The position numbers and the translations under genes were made by a program. Below, in pieces: positions 19,752-28,595 of a DNA stretch of 64,000 nt. The stretch is from an uncultured Pelagibacteraceae bacterium (GTDB lineage Bacteria > Pseudomonadota > Alphaproteobacteria > Pelagibacterales > Pelagibacteraceae): contig CACHPE010000002.1 in the NCBI GenBank assembly GCA_902581605.1, forward strand, positions 1 through 64,000, given 5' to 3'. The notes below the pieces were generated by a model. That model was not told where the DNA came from, searched no databases, and saw nothing but the letters and a program-made list of their open reading frames with translations. Each line of letters opens with the position of its first letter. The first letter of the stretch is position 1.

Positions 19752-20825
19752 ATGAGAGTTTGTATTCTTGGCACTAGTTTATCGAGCTTAACTTTAGCAA
19801 AATCTTTAGTTAATCAAAAAATTTATGTAGATGTTTTATATTTTAAAAAAACATTTTTAGTAAATAAAACTCGTACAATAGGTATTTCTAAAAGCAATGT
19901 AGAATTTTTTAATGAAAAAATAATTAATATAGAAAAAATTATTTATAAATTGAACAAAATTGAAATTTATAGTGATAATTTACAGCAACAAAAGTTGATT
20001 AATTTCGGAAATAATAATGATCATTTATTTTCAATTGTCAAAAATTATAAACTTATAGAAGTTTTAGAAAAAAATCTATCTCGTAGCAAGTATTTTAGAA
20101 AAATTAATTATAAAAAAAAATTACATTTTTCTAAGGATTATGATTTGGTTTTTAATACTGATTATAACAACTCAATTACAAAAAAACATTTTAATAAAAA
20201 GATTGTAAAAAAATATAATAGTGTTGCCTATACTACAATTTTAAAACATGAAAGAATTTCAAACAATGTTGCTGTACAAATATTTACAAAAAATGGTCCT
20301 TTAGCATTTTTGCCCATTTCAGATTGTGAAACATCAGTTGTTTACTCTATTAACACTCATTTAAAAAATGAGAGAGAAGTTAATAATTTAATTAATATAT
20401 ATAACTCTAAATATAATATAAAAAAAATTAATAAAATTGAGTCTTTTGAGCTGCAAGGATTAAGTTTGCGATCGTATTTTTATAAAAACATTTTGGCATT
20501 TGGAGATTTACTCCATAGAATCCATCCTCTAGCAGGACAGGGTTTTAATATGACAATTAGGGATATAAAAATTTTAAATGAGATAATTCAAAAAAAAATT
20601 GACCTTGGTCTACCTTTAGATTCAAGATTAAATGCGGAATTTGAAAGTATTCAAAGGCATAAAAATTATATATTTTCATCTGGAATTGATTTAATTCATG
20701 AATTTTTTAATCTAGAAAGAAGAACTAAAAACGATTTTTTAAGTAAATCGATTCAATTTTTTAATAAAAATTCAAGTATTAATAAAATTTTCACAACAAT
20801 TGCAGACAAAGGTCTTTTATTTTAA
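19752..20825 (+). CDS. UbiH-like FAD-dependent hydroxylase
   Basis: Probably a flavoprotein monooxygenase of the UbiH/VisC ubiquinone-hydroxylase family. The clearest mark is GDLLHRIHPLAGQGFNMTIRD near residues 250-270, which matches the family's G-D-x-x-H-x-x-x-P-x-x-G-Q-G-x-N motif. The N-terminal dinucleotide loop is weak: CILGTSLSSLTLAKSL has lost two of the GxGxxG glycines, and the usual GADG segment is replaced by NTDYNNS. I chose the Met at 19752; the longer frame to 19713 adds a poorly conserved leader. At 357 residues it is shorter than typical (about 390-400). It may be a fast-evolving ubiquinone hydroxylase. Confidence 0.7.
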   Translation: MRVCILGTSLSSLTLAKSLVNQKIYVDVLYFKKTFLVNKTRTIGISKSNVEFFNEKIINIEKIIYKLNKIEIYSDNLQQQKLINFGNNNDHLFSIVKNYKLIEVLEKNLSRSKYFRKINYKKKLHFSKDYDLVFNTDYNNSITKKHFNKKIVKKYNSVAYTTILKHERISNNVAVQIFTKNGPLAFLPISDCETSVVYSINTHLKNEREVNNLINIYNSKYNIKKINKIESFELQGLSLRSYFYKNILAFGDLLHRIHPLAGQGFNMTIRDIKILNEIIQKKIDLGLPLDSRLNAEFESIQRHKNYIFSSGIDLIHEFFNLERRTKNDFLSKSIQFFNKNSSINKIFTTIADKGLLF

Positions 20826-20832
20826 TTAATTT

Positions 20833-21471
20833 TTACTGTAGAGTTGTATTTTCGTAATTATCAAAAATATAGGTTTTGAGAATTTCTGCGATTTTATGTT
20901 TTCTAGTATCTAAGCTTTTAGCCTCAAGTAAAATTTGTTTTTCTTCAAGTGAAAAGGGTGATGCCATAGCTAAAGCATTAATTGTCTCATTTAAACTTTG
21001 TTTTTCTAATGCTTTCCAATTGATTATAAAACCTTTTTTTTCAAATAAAGACTTTAAATCTTTGAAAATTAGCTCAAGATCAGAAAAATTTAAGTTCTCT
21101 TTTTCATCACTTAAATCATTTGAGTAATTATTATAGTCAACTTCCACAGATCTATATTTTTTATCTGTGTTTATTTCATTTATAATTTGAAATCTGATTT
21201 TTCCTTTTAATTCAATTAGATAACGACCATCTTCTGTCTCTCTAAAACTTGTTATTTTTCCTAGGCAACCCACATCATGTAATTTTGGTATACCATTTTG
21301 ATCATTAGAATTTTTTGGCTGTATCATACCAATTAATTTATCTGATTTCATGCTATCGTTGATCATATCAAGGTATCGTGGTTCAAAAATATTTAGAGGT
21401 ACAGTAGTTTTGGGAAAAATTATAAAATTACTTAGCGGAAAAACAGGTATTATTTTTGGTAATTCTTTCAT
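20833..21471 (-). CDS. LON-domain protein (peptidase S16 N-terminal domain only)
   Basis: A 212-residue protein matching only the substrate-binding N-terminal domain of Lon protease, with no ATPase or peptidase part. The opening IIPVFPLSNFIIFPKTTVPLNIFEPRY and the GMIQP and VGCLGKI strands are characteristic. Stand-alone LON-domain proteins are common in alphaproteobacteria; their role is not settled. Confidence 0.88.
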   Translation of the reverse strand: MKELPKIIPVFPLSNFIIFPKTTVPLNIFEPRYLDMINDSMKSDKLIGMIQPKNSNDQNGIPKLHDVGCLGKITSFRETEDGRYLIELKGKIRFQIINEINTDKKYRSVEVDYNNYSNDLSDEKENLNFSDLELIFKDLKSLFEKKGFIINWKALEKQSLNETINALAMASPFSLEEKQILLEAKSLDTRKHKIAEILKTYIFDNYENTTLQ

Positions 21472-21516
21472 ATTTTTTTTACAAATTAAATTTTATTGAT
21501 CTATATTATTTATACA

Positions 21517-22371
21517 ATGATATTTTGGATCGCATCATATCCCAAAAGTGGAAATACATGGCTGAGAGCTTTAATAAGTTCATATTATTACACTGAAGAT
21601 GGGGTTTACCATCAAAATATAATTAAAGAAATTGGTCAATTTCCTGAAAAAAGACATTTTAAAAGCTTTGATTACAACAAAGATATTGTGACTGATACAT
21701 CAAAATTTTGGCTTAAAGCACAAGAAAAAATAAACGAAGATAAAAAACTAAGATTTTTTAAAACTCACAATGCATTTGGAGCTCTTAATAACAATCAATT
21801 TACTGATAATAGAAATTCATTAGGAGCAATTTATATTGTTAGAGATGCAAGAAATGTAATTACTTCAATTAAAAATCATTATGAATTAAATGATGATCAA
21901 GCGTTTACTTGGATGTTGAATCAAAATAATTACATTTATGACGTAAATAATTTTGAAAATGATGGATATAGTGATTTTCAATATATAAGTTCGTGGAGTA
22001 TTAATTATAAATCTTGGAAAGTTCAAAAAAAAATTCCAATTAAAATAATCAAATATGAGGATTTGCTTAACCAAACTTTTGCAGTTTTTAAAGACATTAT
22101 AGAATTTATTAATAAATTTACTCAGATAAATGAAAAAATTAATATAGAAAAATTAAAAAATTCTGTGAATTCAACTTTCTTTGATAAACTTAAAAAAGAT
22201 GAAGAAAAAAATGGTTTTTCAGAATCAATAACATCAACAAAAACAAAAACAAAAATCCCGTTTTTTTATTTAGGTCCAAAAAATAATTGGAAAAATATAT
22301 TAGATGAAAAATTACAGATTAAAATTTCCAATACATTTAAAGGGGAGTTTAATGAGCTTGGCTATAAATAG
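21517..22371 (+). CDS. PAPS-dependent sulfotransferase
   Basis: Transfers sulfate from PAPS to an unknown hydroxyl or amine acceptor. It has 284 residues from the Met at 21517; an in-frame ATG at 21496 adds seven unlikely residues. The 5'-phosphosulfate loop is ASYPKSGNTWLRAL near the N-terminus, and the 3'-phosphate site is IYIVRDARNVITSIKNHY. This is the cytosolic sulfotransferase 1 fold. It heads an accessory patch with a second, TPR-linked sulfotransferase on the opposite strand. The region is very AT-rich, even for this genome. Confidence 0.87.
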   Translation: MIFWIASYPKSGNTWLRALISSYYYTEDGVYHQNIIKEIGQFPEKRHFKSFDYNKDIVTDTSKFWLKAQEKINEDKKLRFFKTHNAFGALNNNQFTDNRNSLGAIYIVRDARNVITSIKNHYELNDDQAFTWMLNQNNYIYDVNNFENDGYSDFQYISSWSINYKSWKVQKKIPIKIIKYEDLLNQTFAVFKDIIEFINKFTQINEKINIEKLKNSVNSTFFDKLKKDEEKNGFSESITSTKTKTKIPFFYLGPKNNWKNILDEKLQIKISNTFKGEFNELGYK

Positions 22372-22376
22372 GTAAA

Positions 22377-23684
22377 TTAAAATTTATTTTCAATTAAATA
22401 ATAATAAGGTTTGTATTTATCTGATTCATATTTTTTAATTTTATCACGAATTTGTAGAAAACTGCTTGTTTTACTTGATAAATTATTATTATCATATGAT
22501 TTTAAAATATCTTCATCCCAATCTATATTGCAAAAATCAAAAATTTTTTTTAATTGTTCATTAGGTTGTGTTGTAAATTTTTCCAGACTTACATCTAAAA
22601 TTTTTTCTGGATATTTATTTTTAAAATAACTTATAATTTTTTCATAATTTAAAATATATTTGATTATATGATCAATAGAGTGTGCCCAAGGTAAATAAAT
22701 TAACATAGAATGATAAATAGCTAATGTAGCATCAAATTTATTTCTAAATGTGTGTATGAATTTAGCCTCTGGATAAACTTGCAATATCAGTTCTATATAA
22801 AAAAAGTTTTCTAAAGATTTATCAATAAAATTTTTATTTTTTGAATAAGAATAAATATTTTCTAAGGAATTTACCAGTATTTCTCTATTTATTGAAATTT
22901 TAATGTTGTTATTTTTATCTAAGTTTTTTTTTATTTGATTAAAAATTATTGTATCAAAAATACTAGATTCGCCATAAGAGTAAAATTCATTTTTCTTTTG
23001 CATTATTAAAGACTCTATTAATGTAGAGCCTGATCTAGGTAACCCAATTATAAAAATTGGTTTTTTTTTAAATTTAGTTGGAGATTTTTCTTTTTTATCT
23101 ATTAAATTTATATTATTAAAATTATTCATGAGTATATTAGTATGATATTCCACTGATCTGGAATTATATTTTAGTCTTGAATTAAATTGATATTTATGGG
23201 CTAAATTTAAAAATTTAATCTCATTACTTATATTTTTCTTTTTTTCACATTTTGAATAAATAAAATTAATTAAACTTTTGTCCCCAAGAGTTAAGTTTTG
23301 TTCTTTCTCTATCAATTTAATTTTATCTAAATATTTCTCCTCAAAATTTTTCATATTCATTCTGAAAAGTCTGTAATATGCTTTTACATTGTTTGGATTT
23401 GATTGGATTAATTTTAAAAATAATTTTTTTGCTTTATCAATTTTACCTAAACTTTGCAGAGTTATAGCATAATTATTTACTATAGCCTCTGAGTTAGGAT
23501 ATTTTTCTAAAGATCTTTCAAGATAGAACAAGCTTTTTTTTAAGTCGTTTAACTCATAGTAAATATTTCCTAAAAAAAATAGTATATCCCCATCATTTGG
23601 ATTTAATTTATGTAATTTTTTAAAAATATTTAAGGCTGTTAAAACTTCTCTATTCTTTAATTTATTTAAACCTTCCTCAATCAT
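22377..23684 (-). CDS. TPR-sulfotransferase fusion protein
   Basis: Residues 1 to about 125 form tetratricopeptide repeats (motifs such as DILFFLGNIYYELNDLKKSL and IVNNYAITLQSLGKIDKAKK). Residues 208 to the end form a sulfotransferase domain with the PAPS loop IIGLPRSGSTLIES at 212-225 and the 3'-phosphate region KFIHTFRNKFDATLAIYHSM. It has 435 residues. TPR-sulfotransferases are widespread in marine bacteria, and many are thought to act on proteins or glycans; the acceptor here is unknown. It converges on the smaller sulfotransferase gene, with 5 bases between the stops. Confidence 0.9.
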   Translation of the reverse strand: MIEEGLNKLKNREVLTALNIFKKLHKLNPNDGDILFFLGNIYYELNDLKKSLFYLERSLEKYPNSEAIVNNYAITLQSLGKIDKAKKLFLKLIQSNPNNVKAYYRLFRMNMKNFEEKYLDKIKLIEKEQNLTLGDKSLINFIYSKCEKKKNISNEIKFLNLAHKYQFNSRLKYNSRSVEYHTNILMNNFNNINLIDKKEKSPTKFKKKPIFIIGLPRSGSTLIESLIMQKKNEFYSYGESSIFDTIIFNQIKKNLDKNNNIKISINREILVNSLENIYSYSKNKNFIDKSLENFFYIELILQVYPEAKFIHTFRNKFDATLAIYHSMLIYLPWAHSIDHIIKYILNYEKIISYFKNKYPEKILDVSLEKFTTQPNEQLKKIFDFCNIDWDEDILKSYDNNNLSSKTSSFLQIRDKIKKYESDKYKPYYYLIENKF

Positions 23685-23703
23685 TTAATTATGAATATTA
23701 TTA

Positions 23704-24789
23704 TTAAAGTTCATTTTTTCTAAACTCATATTGTTCTTTTAAAATTTTATTTAAAAAATTATTTTTAAGTTTTTTTGGAAAAACTTTCTCATAAGATGAA
23801 TCACCTAAAAGCTCTGCATAAATTAACCAGTTTTTTAAAATAAAAAAATCAGCAAGTGTTAACTTGTTCAATGTGGCGCCTACAAATGTATTGTCTCTAA
23901 TAACACTCTCATTATCTATAATTTTTTCATATTTACTCCATTTTTCATCATAATTTATTTTTTGTTTACCCTTAAAATTTATATTTTCAAAATCTGGGAA
24001 CTTTTTATAAAACTCACTACAGCCATGTTTAATTTGAACGCTTTTTGTTTCAATTTTGGTTTCTTGAATTTTTTTTTTAATTATTTCTAAAGTTTCAGTA
24101 GAATCTTCTAAATTATCAAAGTAAACAAACCCTTTATAGTTTCCTTTTATATTGGGTCTAATTTCTATCATGCATTTTCGTAGGATACTTTTTTTGATAA
24201 ATGATTGATTAAATAAAAAATATAATTTTATTAATTCCAAGACGTCTTTTACGATTATCTGAATTTTATAACAACTGAAGCAATATTTTGGTATTATACT
24301 GAATTTATTAAAAACTTTGAAATGTCGATCACAGTCTAATTTTTTATTATCTCTTCTAAAAATTTGTGTTTCTTTATAGTTAATTTCATTACAATTTTCA
24401 TCGATGTAACAATCAGCTTTTTCAAAAATTTCTTTTATTGTGTCTACATCAGAAATTTTTTCTCGAAGATTATTGTTTAAAGACAAAATTTTTTCATTAG
24501 TAGAAAATATATTGTTTTTTTCTGAATTTTTAGGTTTGATAAAATTTAACAAATGTATAATTGAAAATATAGCTTTTTCATTTTTACTATTTAAATCTAA
24601 AACTTTATTAAAGTTTTCAATTGATTGTTGATACTCACCTATTTCCATATAACAAATTCCTAGGCTTTCATGAGTTAGTTCATTGTTAATATTTTCTTTA
24701 GATGATGACTCAAAACAATTTATTGCTTTTATAATTTTACCTAATTTATAATATTTTATTCCTTCTATTTGTTTTGTAGTTAATTCCAT
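23704..24789 (-). CDS. TPR protein with an unrecognised Cys-containing domain
   Basis: A 361-residue protein that I cannot assign to a function. Residues 1-80 are two TPR-like hairpins (THESLGICYMEIGEYQQSIE). From about 150 a separate domain begins with DRHFKVFNK, then IPKYCFSCYKIQI (Cys170, Cys173), RKCMIEIRPNIKGNYKGFVY (Cys206), IKHGCSEFYKKFP (Cys257) and a charged tail. The paired Cys and the RP..KG.YKG segment look like a conserved functional core. The gene is 19 bases upstream of the TPR-sulfotransferase on the same strand, so the two are probably co-transcribed. No signal peptide is seen. Confidence 0.75.
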   Translation of the reverse strand: MELTTKQIEGIKYYKLGKIIKAINCFESSSKENINNELTHESLGICYMEIGEYQQSIENFNKVLDLNSKNEKAIFSIIHLLNFIKPKNSEKNNIFSTNEKILSLNNNLREKISDVDTIKEIFEKADCYIDENCNEINYKETQIFRRDNKKLDCDRHFKVFNKFSIIPKYCFSCYKIQIIVKDVLELIKLYFLFNQSFIKKSILRKCMIEIRPNIKGNYKGFVYFDNLEDSTETLEIIKKKIQETKIETKSVQIKHGCSEFYKKFPDFENINFKGKQKINYDEKWSKYEKIIDNESVIRDNTFVGATLNKLTLADFFILKNWLIYAELLGDSSYEKVFPKKLKNNFLNKILKEQYEFRKNEL

Positions 24790-24955
24790 AAAACTAATAT
24801 AACTTAGATTTGTAAAAATTCTTAATTTTGATACAAAAATGAGTCTAAGATAATTACAGATAAATTATATAATTTTTGTTACCTGCTATATTTTAAAAAA
24901 AACAGATTCACTGTGGGACACAGTCAGTAATGAATTTAATTAATTTTCTTATTGC
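24790..24955. other. Intergenic stretch before tRNA-Gly
   Basis: This 166-base gap lies between the start of the TPR gene (minus strand) and the tRNA promoter. It must hold the TPR gene's promoter. I see no open frame of interest. The only structure noted is a short perfect hairpin, ACTGTG-GGA-CACAGT, at 24910-24924. Confidence 0.5.
24910..24924. repeat. Perfect 6-bp inverted repeat with 3-base loop
   Basis: ACTGTG, GGA, CACAGT. It stands out as locally GC-rich in AT-rich DNA upstream of the tRNA-Gly promoter. No T-run follows on either strand, so it does not look like an intrinsic terminator. It could be an operator or chance. Confidence 0.4.
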
Positions 24956-24984
24956 TTGCATTTCTAAAAATCGCTAATTATAAT
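24956..24984 (+). promoter_or_regulatory. Sigma-70-type promoter of tRNA-Gly
   Basis: A -35-like TTGCAT at 24956-24961, a 17-base spacer, and a perfect -10 TATAAT at 24979-24984. Transcription would start near 24991, about 6 bases before the mature tRNA 5' end at 24997. It is the cleanest promoter I can read in the window. Confidence 0.7.
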
Positions 24985-24996
24985 GTTTTTAATTAA

Positions 24997-25071
24997 GCGG
25001 GCATAGCTCAGTGGTAGAGCGTCTCGTTGCCAACGAGAAGGTCGAGGGTTCGACCCCCTTTGCCCGCTCCA
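24997..25071 (+). tRNA. tRNA-Gly (GCC)
   Basis: Full cloverleaf by eye: acceptor GCGGGCA pairs with TGCCCGC, D-arm GCTC/GAGC, anticodon stem TCTCG/CGAGA around loop TTGCCAA (anticodon GCC), and T-arm with loop TTCGACC. The 3' CCA is encoded (25069-25071). The T-stem has one G-U pair at its base. It is preceded by a good promoter. It borders the sulfotransferase/TPR patch, but I see no second copy of its 3' end that would mark an integrated element. Confidence 0.97.
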
Positions 25072-25093
25072 AAAAAATTATGAGATAAAAATT

Positions 25094-25438
25094 ATGAGTG
25101 ATTTAGCAAATAAAAAGTGTGTACCATGTGAAGGAAACATCCCTCCTTTTAATGCTGAGGAAATACACAAATATCTAAAAAAAGTTGATGGATGGGAAGT
25201 TTTAGAGGATAAAATTGATGGATTTCATTTAATCAAAAGTTTTAAATTTGATAATTTTTTAAAAAGTCAGCAATTTGTAAATAAAGTTGGAGAAATTGCT
25301 GAATCGGAAGGTCATCACCCCGATTTATGGTTTGGGTGGGGTTATGCGAGGATTAAAATATTCACACATGCAATTAAAGGTCTAGCAGAGAGTGATTTTA
25401 TTCTTGCAGCAAAAATAGATAAAATCTCTAATGCCTAA
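25094..25438 (+). CDS. phhB: Pterin-4a-carbinolamine dehydratase
   Basis: Dehydrates 4a-hydroxy-tetrahydropterin, recycling the cofactor of aromatic amino acid hydroxylases. It has 114 residues. The active-site pattern is present: AESEGHHPDLWFGW with the His pair, then IKIFTHAIKGLAESDFILAA with the third His and the Asp. An extra N-terminal stretch holds two Cys (KKCVPCEG), which is common in bacterial members. A phenylalanine hydroxylase is not in the window. It converges on purH with 11 bases of overlap. Confidence 0.92.
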   Translation: MSDLANKKCVPCEGNIPPFNAEEIHKYLKKVDGWEVLEDKIDGFHLIKSFKFDNFLKSQQFVNKVGEIAESEGHHPDLWFGWGYARIKIFTHAIKGLAESDFILAAKIDKISNA

Positions 25439-26966
25439 AGTGTCTTGTTTTTGAAAAAAGAAGTACGGTATCCGTTTCATTTGCAAAATTAATAATATCT
25501 TTGTCTCTTATTGATCCTGATGGTTGAATTACTGCTCTAACACCAGATTGGACTAATTTTTCAATACCATCTACAAAAGGAAAAAATGCATCTGAGGCTG
25601 CAACCAAATTATCATTTTGGAGATTAAATTTTTTCATTTTATTTATTGCTATTTGACAACTGTCTAACCTACTTGGTTGACCAGAACCAATACCAACAGT
25701 TGTTTCCTCAGATGCTAACACTATTGCATTTGATTTGACATACCTGCATACATTAAAAGCAAAAATAAGATCTTTAAGTTGTTTAGCTGTTGGTTTTTGT
25801 TTTGATACAATTTTAAAGTTTTTTTTTGAAAATAAATTCAAATCCTCCGATTGTATCATTATTTCTTGACTAAATGATATGAATTTAAGAAGTTCTGTTG
25901 ATGTATAATTTGTGCCATCAATTAATCTTAAGTTTTTTTTAGCTTTTAATATTTTGATAGCATCATTATCAAATCCGTTTGCGATTATCACTTCTAAAAA
26001 TAGCTTGTTTAATTCTGTAGCTAACTTCCTCGTAATTTTGAAATTACAAGAGACTATTCCGCCAAATGCACTGACTGGATCGCAGGAAAGAGCAGATTTA
26101 TAACTTTCTAAATGATCGTTTTTAGCAGAAACTCCACACGGGTTTGCATGTTTTACAATTACAGTTCCTTTACCTTTAGGTAAAGATTTTGAAATAGTTA
26201 AAGCACTAAATATATCATTATAATTGTTATAACTAAGCTGTTTTCCATGAATTTGTTTTAAATTCATATTTGGACTAATTGAATAAATTGCACTTTGCTG
26301 ATGAGGATTTTCTCCGTATCTAAGTTGCTCAATTAAATTTCCATGAAAAACTTTCTTACTAGGGAAAATAGCATTTGTTTTTTTGTTAAAATAGCTTGAA
26401 ATTACAGAGTCATAATAAGCGGTTTCAGCAAAAGCTATTCTTGATAGTTTTTCTCTAAAATTTAATGAAGTAGATCCTTTAAATTTTTTTAGTTCTTGAA
26501 TTAATTCTTCATACTGTTCTGAAGATGTTATTACGGTCACATCATTATAGTTTTTAGCTGCTGATCTTACCATTGTAGGACCACCCACATCTATATTTTC
26601 TATAATTTTTTTATGGTTTTTTGTTTTTTTTAAAGTGTTCTCAAATGGATAAAAATTAACAATTACCAAATCAATATTCTCAAAACCATAATTTTTTAAA
26701 TCTTTTAAGTGAGATTTTTTTTCTCTTTTATTCAGAATACCGGCATGAATTTTAGGATGAAGAGTTTTTACTCTGCCATTTAAAATCTCAGGAGAATTAG
26801 TAAATTTAGAAACCTCTAAACATTTAAATTTTAATCTTATAATTTCTTTATAGGTTCCACCCGAGCTGATTAATTTTATTTTGTTTTTTTTTAATATATT
26901 TAATAAAGGTTTTAAGTTTTTTTTGTCAGATACAGAAATTAGGGCTGTTTTAATTTTTTTCTTCAT
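25428..26966 (-). CDS. purH: Bifunctional AICAR transformylase / IMP cyclohydrolase
   Basis: Catalyses the last two steps of IMP synthesis: formylation of AICAR with 10-formyl-THF, then ring closure. It has 512 residues. The N-terminal MGS-like cyclohydrolase domain shows ALISVSDKKNLKPLL and LISSGGTYKEI. The transformylase domain shows LRYGENPHQQ, the KHANPCGVS motif with catalytic Lys and His, and SDAFFPFVDGIE. FolD, encoded at 39794-40639, supplies the one-carbon donor, and HisF releases AICAR. The start touches the stop of the upstream heparinase-like gene. Confidence 0.97.
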   Translation of the reverse strand: MKKKIKTALISVSDKKNLKPLLNILKKNKIKLISSGGTYKEIIRLKFKCLEVSKFTNSPEILNGRVKTLHPKIHAGILNKREKKSHLKDLKNYGFENIDLVIVNFYPFENTLKKTKNHKKIIENIDVGGPTMVRSAAKNYNDVTVITSSEQYEELIQELKKFKGSTSLNFREKLSRIAFAETAYYDSVISSYFNKKTNAIFPSKKVFHGNLIEQLRYGENPHQQSAIYSISPNMNLKQIHGKQLSYNNYNDIFSALTISKSLPKGKGTVIVKHANPCGVSAKNDHLESYKSALSCDPVSAFGGIVSCNFKITRKLATELNKLFLEVIIANGFDNDAIKILKAKKNLRLIDGTNYTSTELLKFISFSQEIMIQSEDLNLFSKKNFKIVSKQKPTAKQLKDLIFAFNVCRYVKSNAIVLASEETTVGIGSGQPSRLDSCQIAINKMKKFNLQNDNLVAASDAFFPFVDGIEKLVQSGVRAVIQPSGSIRDKDIINFANETDTVLLFSKTRHFRH

Positions 26967-28591
26967 TATAATTTACTGATCACCCATTTTATAACCTGCT
27001 CTTTTTCATTGTTCATGCCAGAGATAAAAATATTTTGGTTTTCTTTATATGAATTTTTATTACCGAAATATAAACCATTATCAATATTAATATCAAATTT
27101 ATCACAACTAAATTTCCAACCTTCTTCATCTATTTCAATTAAGATAGATTTGTTGTCTTGCGTTTTCATGACTTTTGAGCTTGGATCGAGATGAAATCTA
27201 ATATCAAATTTAATTTCTTTATTAGGTGTTTTTCTAAATAATTTATCATAACCAATAAATTTCATCTGTTCTGGATAAAACTCAACCTCTCTCTCATAAT
27301 ATGTTCCAAATTTAATTAAATATCCATCATGTGTACCTGATATTTTCCAATAATTATTTTCAAAAACTACATTTTTTTTTGATACTTTCAGTCCTCTATC
27401 AACAATTAAACCTTTTTGATGTTTAGCAAAATTACAGGAAGAATAATCCTCAATAGTTAAAGCACAATGAAGAGAGGTACTTCTTGATAATTTATTAAAT
27501 TTATTTTTTTTATCTACGTAATAACCAGCATTTGAAATTAATTTTTTTTCGTTTGAAAATATTTCAAAAGATAGAGCACCTGCTTGGTAGTCGTTGGAAA
27601 AAGTTTTGTTAGGACTAGAACCTATATCAGCAGCAAGAATTATTTTTTTATTTTTAAGAATTGCGTATCCTCCAAGTTCATTAATCTGGTTTTTGAAAGC
27701 ATAACCAAACCTTTTTAAATATTGATCAAATTCTTTATTTTCAGAAAAATAATTCCCATTAAAAAAAATATCTTGTTTTATATTTTGCCATATGAAGGCG
27801 TAACCTGAACCTAAGTAATAAATGGTTTCATCAATATATTCAGGAATTAAATTCTGGGATTCTTTGAACCACTCTCTAATAATTATAAAGTATTTTAAAT
27901 AAAATATAAGTTGTCGAATATTTCTTGATTTTGGAAAGCCTTGATTATCAATTGAAGATTTAATGATATTTTTTAATAAATTTAATCCATTTACAAGATA
28001 TTTTTTTTCATTTTTATAAGCTAATCCAGTTAATATGATTGCAGCGCACCCAATCATCTTATTTTCTACTTCTTTTGAGTTTTTGATTTCATTTAACAAA
28101 TGATTAGTTTGTTTTTGAATCATATGATCAAAAGTAGATCTGTATTCTTGATCACTATCTTCATAAGTGAGTTGATGATTCGATAACCATGAAATAATTC
28201 TTTTTGCTGTTAAATCAAATTCCCAACTTTTTTTTTGAAATTTATTGTTATTTGAGATCCAATTTTTAATGACTGTTTGTGTAGTTTTTTTTGAAGATTT
28301 TAAATCTAAGCTAAAAAACCAAAAAAAATTATTTAATTTTTCATAATCTTTTGAGCTTAAATTATTTTGCCAAATTGATTCAATAGCAAAGTCTTCAATT
28401 TTATATTTTTTGTTTTGATATTTAATTATAGAAGAAAGCAAATGAGGACTTGGTTTATAGTCAAAACTATTATCAAAAGTTTTTGATATTTTTTTTTCGT
28501 AAAAATTTGAATTTTGATAAATTGATTTAAAACTATCTCTTATATTAAAATAAAATTGACCTAAAATGCCAAAGGAATTTGTATTAATCAT
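26966..28591 (-). CDS. Heparinase II/III-like protein
   Basis: Polysaccharide-lyase-like protein of the heparinase II/III family. It has 541 residues with a helical (alpha/alpha toroid) N-terminal half and a beta-rich C-terminal half carrying LSRSTSLHCALTIEDYSSCNF. No signal peptide is evident, which is usual for alphaproteobacterial members of the purH-neighbour type, so the substrate may be an intracellular or envelope glycan. It lies between rpe and purH in a tight minus-strand run (rpe, then this, then purH). Function is inferred from family only. Confidence 0.85.
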   Translation of the reverse strand: MINTNSFGILGQFYFNIRDSFKSIYQNSNFYEKKISKTFDNSFDYKPSPHLLSSIIKYQNKKYKIEDFAIESIWQNNLSSKDYEKLNNFFWFFSLDLKSSKKTTQTVIKNWISNNNKFQKKSWEFDLTAKRIISWLSNHQLTYEDSDQEYRSTFDHMIQKQTNHLLNEIKNSKEVENKMIGCAAIILTGLAYKNEKKYLVNGLNLLKNIIKSSIDNQGFPKSRNIRQLIFYLKYFIIIREWFKESQNLIPEYIDETIYYLGSGYAFIWQNIKQDIFFNGNYFSENKEFDQYLKRFGYAFKNQINELGGYAILKNKKIILAADIGSSPNKTFSNDYQAGALSFEIFSNEKKLISNAGYYVDKKNKFNKLSRSTSLHCALTIEDYSSCNFAKHQKGLIVDRGLKVSKKNVVFENNYWKISGTHDGYLIKFGTYYEREVEFYPEQMKFIGYDKLFRKTPNKEIKFDIRFHLDPSSKVMKTQDNKSILIEIDEEGWKFSCDKFDINIDNGLYFGNKNSYKENQNIFISGMNNEKEQVIKWVISKL

Positions 28592-28595
28592 TAAC

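Noticed and set aside
24997-25071. tRNA-Gly as an attachment site of an integrated element
   Set aside because: No integrase gene and no repeated 3' end of the tRNA were seen nearby in the window.
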